From NCBI RefSeq assembly GCF_904849725.1, contig NC_058523.1, positions 171,784,689 through 171,848,688 on the forward strand: DNA of 64,000 nt, read 5' to 3'. The translations under genes were made by a program, and so were the position numbers. Position 1 is the stretch's first letter, and every line of letters begins with the position of its first letter. A model generated the notes under the pieces. It was not told the origin of the DNA. It made no database searches and worked only from the letters and a program-made list of their open reading frames with translations. Positions 12,801-23,475 of the stretch are shown here, piece by piece. This DNA comes from Hordeum vulgare subsp. vulgare (taxonomy: Eukaryota; Streptophyta; Magnoliopsida; Poales; Poaceae).

Positions 12801-14039
12801 TTAGTTTTCGCTAATCATCTAAAACATAATTTGCAAATACATTTTGACTATGTTCATGATAATGAGTTCAATTAATCATATTACTTAAGAACTCCCACTC
12901 AAATTGACGTCTCTTTGGTCATTCGAGTGGTACATGAACCAAATTCACCAACCCATGTCCGATCATCACGTGAGATGAGGTGGCTTCAATGGTGAACATC
13001 TTCATGTTGATCATATATACTATATGACTCATGTTCGACCTTTTCGTCTCTTGTATTCTGAGGCCATGTCTTTACATGCTAGGCTCGTCAAGTTTAACCC
13101 GAGTGTTCCGCGTGTGCAAAACTGTCTTGCACCTGTTGTATGTGAACATAGAGTCTATCACACCCGATCATCATGTGGTGTCTCGAAACGACGAACTTTC
13201 GCAACGGTGCACACTCGGGAATCACTTTTATCTTGAAATTTTAGTGAGGGATCACCTTATAATGATACCGACGTCCTAAGCAAAATAAGGTGCATAAAAA
13301 GGATTAACATCACATGCAAATCATAAGTGACATGATACGGCCATGAACTTGTGCTTTTTGATCTCCATCTTCAAAGCACCTGCATGATCTCCATCTCACC
13401 GGCGCCACACCATGATCTCCATCATTGTGCTGGCACCGAGGTTGTCGCGCCATCTATGCTTGTACTACTAAAGATACTGAACTAGCGATAAAGTAAAGCA
13501 TCACCAAGCACAAAAATAAATTAAAGACAACCCATGGCTCCTGCCAGTTTCCATAGCATCGACATTCAAGTCGATATTTAACTATTACGACATGATCATC
13601 TCATACATCAAATATATAACATCATGTTCTCGTACATATCATATCACAACATACCCTGCAAAAACAAGTTAGACGTCCTCTAATTTGTTGTTGCATGTTT
13701 TATGTGGCTGCTATGGGTATCTAGAAAGAACGATTCTTACCTACGCAAAAACACAAGGTGGTACACAAGTTGTTATTTAACCTTCTCCAAGGACCGCCTT
13801 CTCGAATCCGATTCAAGTAAAGTAGGAGATACAGACACCCGCCAGCCATATTTGTGCAACAAGTTGCATGTCAGTCGATGGAACTAGTCTCTCGTAAGCG
13901 TATGAGTAAGGTTGGTCCGGGCCGCTTCATCCAACAATACCGTCGAATCGAGAAAAGACTAAGGAGGGAAGCAATCTTAATATCAACGCCCACAAAATCC
14001 TATGTGTTCCACTCGAGATGTCATCTACGCATAGACCTA
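12801..14039 (-). other. Copia-C leader, no gene seen
   Basis: Untranslated leader between PBS and gag. It corresponds to 42,361-43,590 of Copia-D, whose sequence it resembles along its length. Short ORFs on both strands here are not conserved in frame and are not called. Confidence 0.6.
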
Positions 14040-14053
14040 GCTCATGATGCCAC
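14040..14053 (-). other. Copia-C primer binding site (variant)
   Basis: In sense: GTGGCATCATGAGC immediately after the LTR. The usual initiator-tRNA-Met site of this lineage contains TGGTATCAGAGC, so this is a variant with internal mismatches. It is identical to that of Copia-D (42,347-42,360). Confidence 0.6.
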
Positions 14054-15876
14054 TATTGGGGAACGTCGCATGGGAAACAAAAATTTTCCTACGCGCACCA
14101 AGATCAATCTATGGAGATCAACATCTACGAGAGGAGATATTGGATCCACATACCCTTGTAGATCGCTAAGCGGAAGCGTATATAACGCGGTTGATGTAGT
14201 CGAACATCTTCGTGATCCAAATCGCAATTCGTCCCGCGATCTCAGCACGATCCATCCCGCGATCCCATCACAACCCATCCTGATCTAGTGCCGAACGGAC
14301 GTCACCTCCACATTCAGCACACATGCATCTTGATGATGATTTCCGCCTTCTTGATCCAGCAAGAGGGGGCGAAGAGGTAGGTGGGTTCTCTGAATGCCTA
14401 ACAGTGTGGCAACGATGGTGGTGGAGCTGATGCGGGAGGGCTTTGCGTTGCATTGCCGAACTTAATCTAGAGGAAGAACGAACTAGAGGGAGGGAGAGGG
14501 GCCGTGCCTTAGATTGTGTGTCGGCTACCCTCTCTCCCGTCTAGTATATATAGGAGGGAGGGTAAGGGGTGGCACCCTAGGGTTTCCCCTAGGGTTGGCC
14601 AGCCGCACCGAAGAGGAGGAGGAGGAGGAGTCCTCCTCCAAGTGGGATTGGTGGAGGTGCTAGGATGACTCCTCCTCGTAGTCGAACTCCTCCCCTCCTC
14701 CACTATTTCAGCTGCATAGGCCCACGAGGCTAGCCGCCCATCCCACTAGGGGATGGTGCGACACCTCTTAGGCCTATGTGTCCCACCGGGGCGGTTGGCC
14801 CCTCCCGGTGAACCCCGAGAACCCATTCGTAACTCCTAGTACACTAGCGGAAATGCCCGAAACTTTTCCGTAACCCAAATACCCTCTTCCTATATATCCA
14901 TCTTTGTCTCCGGACCATTTTGGAACTCCTCGTGACGTCCGGGATCTCATCCGGGACTCTGAACTACCTTAGGTCACCAGCTTACATAACTCAACTATAC
15001 CGAAACATCAACGAACCTTAAATTTGCAGACCCTACGGGTTCGAGTAGTATGCACACATGACCGAGAAACTCTCCGGTCAGTAACCAATAGTGGGAACTG
15101 GATGCCCATATTGGCCCCTTCATATTTTACCAAGATCTTCATCGGTCGAACCTCTATGTCAAGGATTCAGTTAATCACGTATACTATTCCCTTTGTCCAT
15201 TGGTATGTTACTTGGCTGAGATTCGATCGTCGGTATCTTTATACCTAGTTCAATCTCATTACTTGCAAGTCTCTTTACTTGTTCCTTAATACAAAATCCC
15301 ATGACTAACTCTTTAGTCATATTGCTTGCAAGGCTTGTTGTGATGTTGTATTGCCGAGTGGGCCCCGAGATACCTCTTCATCACACGGAGTGACAAATCC
15401 CAGTCTTGATGCATGCCAACCCAACAGGCACCATCGAAGATACCTGTAGAGCACATTTAGTCACCCAGTTATGTTGTGACGTTTGATACACACAAGGCAT
15501 TCCTACGGTGCCCGGGAGTTGCATGATCTCATGGTCATAGAAACAGATACTTGACATGCAGAAAAATAGTAGCAATAAGCTGACACGATCACATGCTATG
15601 TTCATAGTTTGGGTCTTGTCCATCACATCATTCTCCTAATGATGTGATCCCATTATCAAATGACAACTCACGTCTATGGCCAGGAAAACTTGACCATCTT
15701 TTATCAACGAGCTAGTCCATTAGAGGCTCACTAGGGATAGAGTGTTGTCTATGTATCCACACATGTATTTGAGTTTCCAATCAATACAATTCTAGCATGT
15801 ATAATAAACGATTATCATGAATAGGGAAATATAATAATAACTAATTTATTATTGCCGCTTGGGCATATTTCCAACA
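14054..15876 (-). repeat. Copia-C 5' LTR
   Basis: 1823 bp on the minus strand, starting TGTTGGAAATATG at 15,876 and ending CCCCAATA at 14,054, where the usual terminal CA has become TA. TATA box (TATATATA) at about 14,545-14,552 on the minus strand. Confidence 0.92.
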
Positions 15877-15894
15877 GAAAATGAACTAAAATAT

Positions 15895-16380
15895 TGTGGT
15901 TATAACTATATTCATCAAGGTATGTATATTATAGGAGTTAAATGCATGGCAAGGAAATTAGGAGCAAAGATACTAATAACACTATTAGACAAAAGATGAG
16001 AAACTGTAGGTAAAACAACATTATGATTTTTGGAAGGAGAGATGAATGAGTATAGATTGATAACATACATAGGTCCAGACCTAATAATGCATGTAAAATA
16101 ATTTATTGGAAAAATGAGTTTCAGTTTCCAAACTAAAGGATATGAAGATATTAAAGGAACAAATTTGTTAGTAAGAACACAATTTATAGGGAGGCTCAAT
16201 AACAGAAAATGTGAATGATGTTATTGATAGTACACAAGCGAAATTTACAAAATTAATGGATCAACTTGAACTTGGTTCTGAAGAAAAAGCGGAGAAGAAT
16301 GGAAGATAGGTGAATTAATAGAGAAGAAAAAACTTAAAGCAACCTGAAAACTACATAACGTATCAAAAATGTGAAGGTAG
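15895..16380 (+). pseudogene. Movement-protein-like region (viral, left arm)
   Basis: From 15,895 one frame reads a segment resembling the 30K-type movement domain at the start of badnavirus-like polyproteins, including a LITLLDKR stretch, then hits TGA at 15,997. Further frame-shifted matches to the same domain run to about 16,200. In the family this protein enlarges plasmodesmata for cell-to-cell spread; this copy is broken. The assignment rests on order, position and general resemblance, not on a database search. The right arm carries the same region at 61,511-62,160. Confidence 0.55.
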
Positions 16381-18075
16381 TATTAGTATTAGGTTTATGA
16401 ACTACAAAACTGCATTGATAGAAGAGACACATCTCTTATGTCAGAAAAAGAAATTAGTGATGACAAAGATAAAGGAGCATCTGAATGCATGGAAAATGGT
16501 AATTTAGACGATGAAATAAATCATTAGGAAAAGAAGTTGGAGCATATAGGATGGGAATATTGTAATTTTATGACAAAAGATTGGCCTAATATAAGATAAA
16601 GGGAATTGTTTACCATTAGATAAATTGTAAGAATAAAGAAATTTAAAATATGAGAAAAGGTTATTCACTAGAAGTTCAACCATGTCAAACAAAAACATAC
16701 CATCAGTAGAAAGGAGAGAAGATAATAGTAGCAATAAAAATTATATCATTAATAATAATGTAGATAAGCACATTTACTAAAAATATGAAGTTATTAGTGA
16801 ATAATTGCACTGGGATATAAATAATAAACTTTTACTAGAAAGCAATGCGGAGGAAGAAGATTTAATGAGAGAAATGTTGATAGATGATGCAAATTATGTT
16901 GATTCGGAACAAAATGGTGATTTTACAAACTCATTAGACGATGTTGGTATACAAAATTTGGACAATGCAATGGAAGATATGGAAGTAGAAATTAGTAATA
17001 AAATAAGAAAAAGATATGTGGAGTCCTGAGTAAAAAGAGAAGGAGGAAAAGAGAGACCTACTGGATCAGCTGGACAATGCCCCCCCAAAAAAGGTGATTA
17101 CCAGACTATGTATATCCATGGACAATATAGATATATGGGTTATAAAATAAGACATTTTGAAAATTTAGTACAATTTCAAAATTATAAAAATGATGGTGCT
17201 ATATTAAATCTAGTAGTTCATGACCCGATAGATTGGCCGAATATAACCAACATATGGAAAGGCTTAATAGTTAAAAATACATACAAAACCATTACAATAT
17301 AGGTACTATGGTTGAAGATATGTTAGCATATCTTGAAACATATTTAGGAGAGTCCGTAAAATTTCTATGCGAACAATGGGTAGAGTCATACCCTAATTAA
17401 TATGACGAATTAAAAACTGCAAGAACTAATCCCAATAACTTTGCAAATGCCATTTCATATATGGTCATAGTAGAAGATCGAGAATTAGGACATACCCCAT
17501 TAATAAATGAAAGATAAAGAGAAATATACAATTAACATTAACTAGCTGGAAAGGCATAAAATAATTTTGCCAGCGTTATTTATATAATGCTACTACTGCT
17601 AAGCAAGGTTATAATGTTGGTGTAGTAGAAATATATTTTAATAAGTTAAACTATCCCCTAGGATCCATAATATTTGAGGAACATAAAAAAGTTTCAGCAA
17701 GAAATGTTGTAAATGTATCCCAAGGCATAAAATTTGTTTCTGAACAATTAAGAAAGGCATGTACAATTATACAAGCTCAAATATCTATGAATAAATAATA
17801 TTACAATTTTTGCAATGACATTGTTCAAATACCACTAACATATGGAGAAGAAAGGCATAGGAAAAATAAATATTATAAACCACAAAGGAGATATAATAGA
17901 AATTTGAGAATGAAGAAAAGATATTTCTTAAGAAGGTCACATAATAGAGCTCCATTCTTGCATAAAATAAATGTAAGAATATATAATCCTAAGAAATCTT
18001 AGGATAAAACATGAGTGTTTCATATGTAACTCCCCCAACCACTGAAGTAGAACTTGCCCTAATAAAGACCAGAAA
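16381..18075 (+). pseudogene. Coat-protein-like region with CCHC zinc knuckle (viral, left arm)
   Basis: An acidic, Asp/Glu-rich segment (ORF 16,805-17,029) is followed by a coat-like core (about 17,100-17,850), an Arg/Lys/Tyr-rich stretch (17,850-18,000) and a nucleic-acid-binding knuckle at 18,016-18,057. The knuckle spacing is C-X2-C-X4-H-X4-C, with a TGA at 18,043 directly after the His codon. Pararetroviral coat proteins encapsidate viral DNA and bind pregenomic RNA through this knuckle. Many stops separate the pieces. In the right arm the stop is absent but the first Cys is lost, so the two arms decayed differently. Confidence 0.65.
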
Positions 18076-18081
18076 AGATAC

Positions 18082-18615
18082 TTGAGTAAATATGAAGAAC
18101 AAGAGAGAGTATTAATTATAAATAGTGTTAATGAGAATATAAAAGTATGTGATGATGAAATAAAATATGACGGCTCATTATATTCAATCATAGTAACATA
18201 TGAAGTAGAAAACGAGACTGTAGATTATGTATCAAGTGAAGATGAAATATACCTAATAGATGAATTACCAGGTTTAAAAATTGAAATAATGAACCAAATA
18301 GATTGTGAAGAGGATTTAATTAAAGGAAAAGGTGATTGTAACATAAAATGTGCTTTTTATATATATTATCCAAGCCTAGGTAATAGTTTCACATGTAGTT
18401 TATGCTTAAAACAAGATCGTACCTCCCATGTAAGAGCCAATAATCAGAAAGGGAGGCACGAAATAGAATATGAACCAGAAGAAAGAATACTATCTAGTAG
18501 GGATAGAAGCTTAGAAAATAGAATAAATACACTAGAAGAAGATCTAGAAACATTAAAAGATGAGTTGGAGAATATAAAGAGCAAGATGATAATATTGCTA
18601 AAAACACGGAGATGA
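18082..18615 (+). pseudogene. Cys-containing and coiled-coil segment after the knuckle (viral, left arm)
   Basis: The longest open stretch of this arm (177 codons), and in the same reading as the knuckle before it. An acidic N-terminal half is followed by a Cys cluster (CNIKC and, later, CSLC) whose position recalls the second cysteine motif downstream of the coat knuckle in badnavirus/tungrovirus-type proteins; some expected Cys positions are Tyr, Asp or His. Residues about 140-170 form heptad-like Leu/Glu/Lys repeats typical of a coiled coil. It ends at TGA 18,613, 19 bp before the hAT-like insertion. Confidence 0.55.
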
Positions 18616-18633
18616 AAGAGCACACGCTAACGA

Positions 18634-18827
18634 CATTGTTGAGGAAATCGTTAACTCGTAGCTGCTCGATTCGCTCACGAGTAGGGGATTAATGGGCTAA
18701 CCGGCAAGGCAATCGACCATTTAATCAATTAATTGGACAATTTTTCGATTTATCGGTTACTTGGTGACCCTACAAGTAGGGATTAATCGACAAGTTAACT
18801 GGTTAATCGGATGAATTCCTGAACATG
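18634..18827 (+). mobile_element. hAT-like MITE, 194 bp
   Basis: Ends CATTGTTGAGGAAATC and, reversed, CATGTTCAGGAATTC form terminal inverted repeats. Flanks GCTAACGA and AGCTAATA may be a decayed 8-bp duplication. Copies of TTAATCG occur inside. The right viral arm (around 25,500 and 25,800) has the same viral sequence without this insert, which gives the empty site. It shares ends and internal motifs with the larger element at 28,273-61,502. No coding capacity. Confidence 0.7.
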
Positions 18828-18835
18828 AGCTAATA

Positions 18836-19190
18836 GTAAGAGATAAAAAGGAGACAAGTTTATACAATTAAAAGATGCAATAACTAGTTTTGGAAATAAA
18901 TATATCGTTCGATTACTATTGAAGGAAGTGCTTCGGATAACGGTCCCAATTAGAATAGTTCTAAGGCCAAACAATTCCTATAAAATATTAGCACTATTAG
19001 ATAAGGGCTGCACAAAGAACATCATTGATGCTAAATATTATGTGAGATGTCCCAAAATAGTTGAAACCATACATGATAATAAAGCCCAAGTATCTACCGA
19101 TATGTCAGGAATAAAGTAATTCCTTAACCAATTGGCATGTAATATTGAATCTTATGTAAATGGCAAGAAATATATAATAGTTAAATTACA
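18836..19190 (+). pseudogene. Aspartic-protease-like region (viral, left arm)
   Basis: ORF 18,919-19,119 holds a retropepsin-like stretch ILALLDKGCTKNI. The expected D-T/S-G active site reads D-K-G (Lys codon at 19,003-19,005). The protease would cut the viral polyprotein; this copy should be inactive. The right arm has two tandem copies of this region, each with a differently lost active site. Confidence 0.65.
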
Positions 19191-19519
19191 TTAAGAGATT
19201 TGTCAACAATAAATGATGATATGGTAATAGGGTCAAGATTTTTACAACAATCTTCAAAAACCATGATTATACTTGAAGGAGCTACATTTATCCTATATCC
19301 AGATAATGTTCTATACATATCCAAAGTACGAAAACAAAGTAAGGCTTTGGACAATGTAGAAATATCTAACTTAGATGATGAATATATCACAAGTTCAAAT
19401 CCTCGTGATTTATACAAAGAAAAACAACATAGTGAGACCATAGACGAATATCATATACAAAATACATGTGCAGAATGCATAGGGTTACAATCATTTTGGC
19501 CCAATTGGTATATAGAGAT
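19191..19519 (+). pseudogene. Protease-RT linker (viral, left arm)
   Basis: Open from about 19,200 to 19,523 (107 codons). It lies between the protease and RT regions and continues the viral reading. No domain recognised. Confidence 0.4.
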
Positions 19520-20330
19520 TTAAAATCCAAAAATGACATCGACAAGATTGTTGAAAGACTAGAAAATATACAAATTATTGGAGAAAAACCAATGAAATAT
19601 TCGAATAAGAAATCTATATAGGTTACAAAATTAATATCATAAATCCATATTATATAATTAAGTCAGGACCAATAGATGGTACTCCTAAAGATTTTGAAGA
19701 GTTTCAAATGCATATTGAAGAGTAACTAAAATTAAAAATAACTAGAGAAAGTAGAAACCCTCATCGTTTGCTTTTTTTATATTCAGAAATCATGCTAAAG
19801 AGGTAGAAGGTAAATCTAGAATGGTAATTAATTTTAAAAGGCTTAATGACAATATGATAGAAGATGCATATAATATACCTAATAAGCAGGAATGGATGAG
19901 TAGAATACATGGAAGAAAATATTTCTCTAAATTTGATTTAAAAGCAGGATTTGGGCAAGTAAATATGGCCAAAGAATCTATCCCTTGGACACCATTTACT
20001 TGTACATAAGTCCATTATGAATGGTTAGTGATGCCATTGGGCCTAAAGAATACTCATGCCCTATTTCAAAGGAAGATGCAAAATATATTTAGTGACAATC
20101 TAACATTTATATTCGTACATGTAGATCATTTATTAGCATTCTCAAAGTCATACAAAAGAACATATATCCCATCTTGAAGTGTTCTTTCAGAAGGTAGAAC
20201 AAAATGGGCTCATATTATCCAAAAAAGGATGGAAATTTGGAACGAATCAATAATTTCCCTTGGCCATGAAATAGGAGAAAAAAATACATTTTCAAGAACA
20301 TATTGCAAAGAAAATATTAGAGATTGCTAA
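19520..20330 (+). pseudogene. Reverse transcriptase (viral, left arm)
   Basis: Pieces of a pararetroviral RT. ORF 19,821-20,009 has VINFKRLND and the FSKFDLKAGF motif. Next comes a frame-shifted MPLGLKN equivalent at about 20,030. The catalytic box at 20,118-20,129 reads HVDH where functional enzymes have YVDD. A HLEVFF-like stretch and the primer-grip region follow, to about 20,280. Viral RT copies pregenomic RNA to DNA in the cytoplasm. At least five stops or frameshifts and the lost Asp make it inactive. Confidence 0.85.
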
Positions 20331-20720
20331 AAATATGAGTGATAAAAAGCTTTACAACAACTTCGTAATTGTAAACTATGCAAGAAATTATATAGACAAC
20401 TTAGCAAAGCTAGCCGAACCTTTATATGCTAAGTTAAGAAAATTGATCAAAGATATTTTAATTTCTAGCATGTAAAATTAGTAAAGGCTATCAAGGAAAA
20501 ACTCAAGAATTTGAAACCCGTAGAGATGCCTATAGAAGACAACTACTTTATAGTTGAAACGGATGCATCTAAGGTAGGATGGGGGGCTATACTAAAACAA
20601 AAAAATGCCGATATGCTTCAATTTGTTATAAACTAAAGAATGTAAATAATACTGATAGGGAATTCCTTGTAGTAGTAAACACAATAAATGCCTTTACACT
20701 ATATCTACAATTTAAATAAT
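20331..20720 (+). pseudogene. RNase H (viral, left arm)
   Basis: Follows RT as expected: connection region (ARNYIDNLAKLAEPLYAK-like, 20,380-20,435), then the first catalytic Asp in VETDASKVGW (about 20,556-20,580), then a TDREF equivalent near 20,655. RNase H degrades the RNA strand during reverse transcription. Interrupted by frameshifts at about 20,460 and 20,600. Confidence 0.75.
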
Positions 20721-21950
20721 TCATAACAAGGACAAACTATGAAGCCAGGAATGGATATTCAATAAAATTAATAGTAATAAAATCTCTACAAGAATATTGG
20801 TGTTATTTGAAGATACTATAGCTAGGAATGGATATAAAGTAATATTTGAGCATATTAAGGGAAAACGATAATAGTTTACCTCACATATTTTCTGATTCAC
20901 AAATTTTACCAACATGAAGAGAGGAACACTTGGAAGTGGAAGTGAATGTTCTATATTCGGAGATGATAGTAAATTAAATAAAAATATGCCAAATACATTC
21001 AATTTCAAACCAAAGAGCCATATCTATATTTATGAGATCGAAGGATGGTTACTGGATAGTCTTTGGTATCAATTCAAAGTGAAGAGTGAAGAGAAGGGAT
21101 ACATGTTATCTAGTCTGAATAGTCTTGCAGAATATTTTAATATGTTGAACAAAAATATACCAAAGACAACAAAAATTGAAATAAAAAAGAAAATTTTTTA
21201 TGTATTATGTTTGATGGAAATAATCCAGGAATATACATGTCACGGGAAGAAACTCACATAGTGAAGTTTGCAGCAAAGTGAAGAAACGAGGAAGTAACAT
21301 TCAAAATATATGATAATATTAATGATGCCTTGAAATGGTCAAGGGATATAATGGGAGAAATTACTATATTGACACAAAGGCTAAATAATATATCCAAAAG
21401 CGAACAAGCATAGATAAAAATATATTTGCTTCAGCAATTCCTACAAAGGGAGAAGCATCAAGCTGAGAGAATATAAAGAAGGAAGAATCCCCAAAATGTC
21501 ATACATATCAAGAATGCCTTCTAAAGGGAATTGGCCATCTAGATAGTGAATACATAGATTAAGAAATACGTAAAATATTTAAAGAATTTTCGAAAATAAT
21601 AAAGAAAGAATTGAAAGAGGAAATCTTAAAAGAATTAAGACAAGCCATTGAAGAAAAAAATTGAAGAAATAAAGAAAGAATGTGATAGCAAATATGATTT
21701 CCATGTGTCTCATGACAATCACACCGACATGGCTAGGCAGAGGTAGCCTTTTGTATAGAAGTCCATATACATGAATTGATATTTCTAGCAATTATTCGGG
21801 CATTGAAGACCTCCCCGAATATGGATAGCATCCCAATAGGAGCGAATATAAATCGTAATAATGTATTATCAATTATATTGGCGGGAAAGACCCCTAATAA
21901 AAATATATATGAAAATAAAATAGAATAAATGAATATATAAGATGAAAAAG
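20721..21950 (+). pseudogene. C-terminal region after RNase H, with viroplasmin-like motif (viral, left arm)
   Basis: ORF 20,914-21,261 (115 codons) begins with a basic segment and runs into a second frame in which FDGNNPGIYMS (from 21,210) is followed by Glu-Glu. This PGIY-S-x-E-E pattern recalls the viroplasmin/RNase H1 N-terminal domain found in some caulimovirid transactivators. A Lys/Glu-rich coiled-coil stretch lies at about 21,590-21,680. The right arm has the matching region with Trp in the motif (23,065-23,110). The call is tentative because the motif is short and frame-shifted here. Confidence 0.45.
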
Positions 21951-22003
21951 CTTAAGAATGGCCAAACGCATCGAAGAAGGCAAAGTATTGAGTCAAGCCA
22001 ATG

Positions 22004-22035
22004 GTGTATGTGTGTGTGTGTGTGAGTGTGTGTGT
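22004..22035. repeat. GT microsatellite at the viral arm junction
   Basis: A (TG)n run with one interruption, right where the homology between the two viral arms ends and the inverted copy begins. Confidence 0.9.
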
Positions 22036-22340
22036 TCTTGTTCCTTGAAGCTCTCGACTTTGTTTCTTCTGTGTCTGTTTTTATCCCGGAGGCTAGATTC
22101 TCCCTTTATAACCGCGAGGGAGGCGCTCGGGAGCCTTATCCTCTTTATTCAAATGGCATAGCTTTCTTGTGTGTCCACCTAGAGCATGGATAAGGGTGCC
22201 TTCATGAGAGCAGCCGACAATCTAACAACTTCAGGTGTTTTCAAGCATATGAGTAATTTCATGCACATACGATGCTTACTCTCATTGCTATCTTCTTATT
22301 CGACCCACACTGTTTGCTTAACTCAAAATTCTACCTTCTT
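22036..22340 (-). promoter_or_regulatory. Viral intergenic region with TATA box
   Basis: Lies 3' of the last coding region in viral sense, where caulimovirids keep the promoter for pregenomic RNA. A TATAAAG box at 22,104-22,110 (minus) sits in a locally GC-rich setting, with AATAAA about 45 bases before it. Transcription would run leftward through the GT repeat and then antisense through the left arm. Activity is unknown. Confidence 0.5.
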
Positions 22341-22398
22341 CTTCGATGCATCTGTATATTCTTAAGCTTGATCATCTTATTTATTAATTTATTTTTAT

Positions 22399-22416
22399 TA
22401 TATATATATATATAGG
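22399..22416. repeat. TA microsatellite
   Basis: A (TA)n run inside the 3' end of the right viral arm. Confidence 0.85.
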
Positions 22417-22419
22417 GGT

Positions 22420-23475
22420 CTTGCCTGTAAATATAATTGTTAATACATTATCAATATTTGGATTCACTCCTATCATGATATTATCAATATTCGGGGAGGT
22501 CTTCCATGCGTGAATAATTGATAGCAATGTAAATTCATGTATACTGACTTATATTCAAGAAGCTGCACATGCCCAGCTATGTCCATGTGATCTTCATCAC
22601 ACAGATGGAAGTCATATTTGCTATCATATTCTTTCTGCATTTCTTCCTTTATTTCTTCGAAATTTTCATCTATATCTTGGTTTAATTCTTTTAAGATTTC
22701 TTATTTCAATTATTTCTTTATTATTTTCCATAATTCTTCAAATATTTTATGTATTTCTTGATCTATGCATTCACTATATAGAGGGTTAATTCCCTTTAGG
22801 AGGCATTCTTGATATGCATGAAATTTTGGGGATTCTTTCTTCTTTATATTCTTCGATCTTGATGCTTCTTCCTTTGTGGGAATTACTGAAGTGGGTATAT
22901 CTTTATCTATGGCTCTTCACTTCTGGATGTATTATTTAGCCTTTTGGTCAATATAACAATTCTCTCATATTATATCCCTTGTAGATTTCAAGGCATCAAT
23001 CATATTATCATATCTTTTGAATGTTACTTCTTTGTTTCTTCGCTTTGGTGCAAACTTCTCTATTTGAATTTCTTCCCATGACATGTATATTCGTGGCTTA
23101 TTTCCATCAAACAAAATATGTAAAGGTTCTAACTTTTAACTTCAATCATTGCTGCCTTTTGTTCATTTTTGTTCAACATATTAAAATATTATGCAGGACT
23201 ATTGAGATTAGATAACATGTGTCCATTCTCTTCTCTCTTCACTATGCATTGATACCAAAGATTATCCAATACGCTTCCTTTGATCTCATCAATACAAATA
23301 TGGCTCTTCAATTTGTAATTGAATGTATGTGGTGGAAATATTTTTAATTTATTATCATGTCCAAATACAAAACATTCACTTCCACTACCGAGTGTTCCTC
23401 TCTTCATTTTGTAAAATTTGTGAACGAGAAAATGCGTGAGGTAAATTATTTTATTTTCCTTTAGTATGCTCAAGT
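22420..23475 (-). pseudogene. C-terminal region after RNase H, with viroplasmin-like motif (viral, right arm)
   Basis: Counterpart of 20,890-21,850. ORF 23,189-23,473 has the same basic start (KRGTLGSGSE). Downstream in viral sense, at about 23,065-23,110, PRIYMSWEE is readable, followed by a Lys/Arg-rich stretch. A coiled-coil-prone Glu/Lys region (about 22,640-22,760) and the tail ending GEDLP-like at about 22,500 complete it. Stops separate the pieces. Function is inferred only from the short motif. Confidence 0.45.

Larger units (their letters stand above)
9474..15876 (-). mobile_element. Copia-C: 5' part of an Angela-type element on the minus strand
   Basis: Minus-strand element with its 5' LTR at 14,054-15,876, leader, gag and pol remnants reading leftward, cut off at 9474 in the RNase H region where Copia-B inserted. 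Its missing 3' end should lie left of the window. Beyond 15,876 the AT-rich viral sequence begins with GAAAA. The corresponding place in the right viral arm (about 61,795) is uninterrupted, so the left arm is the occupied site and the right arm shows the empty one. Confidence 0.88.
15877..22003 (+). mobile_element. Endogenous pararetrovirus, left arm (Caulimoviridae-like)
   Basis: AT-rich sequence, clearly different in base composition from the flanking retrotransposons. Going rightward it carries remnants of movement protein, coat protein with CCHC knuckle, aspartic protease, RT, RNase H and a C-terminal region. There are no LTRs and no integrase, which separates it from Ty3-gypsy. The order movement-coat-protease-RT-RNase H in one long reading resembles badnavirus/tungrovirus-type ORFs; which genus it belongs to I cannot say. 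The 5' roughly 475 bp and the PBS lie left of Copia-C. Downstream it joins an inverted second copy at about 22,004. Nearly every ORF is interrupted, so this is an old non-functional copy. Confidence 0.85.

Noticed and set aside
15877..22003. Ty3-gypsy identity for the AT-rich region because of its RT
   Set aside because: There is no LTR and no integrase. The order includes movement- and coat-like parts before the protease, and a PBS precedes the first ORF. Caulimoviridae fits better.
22004..22035. Telomere- or centromere-like repeat
   Set aside because: It is a plain GT dinucleotide run, and no telomeric heptamer or satellite array is seen in the window.
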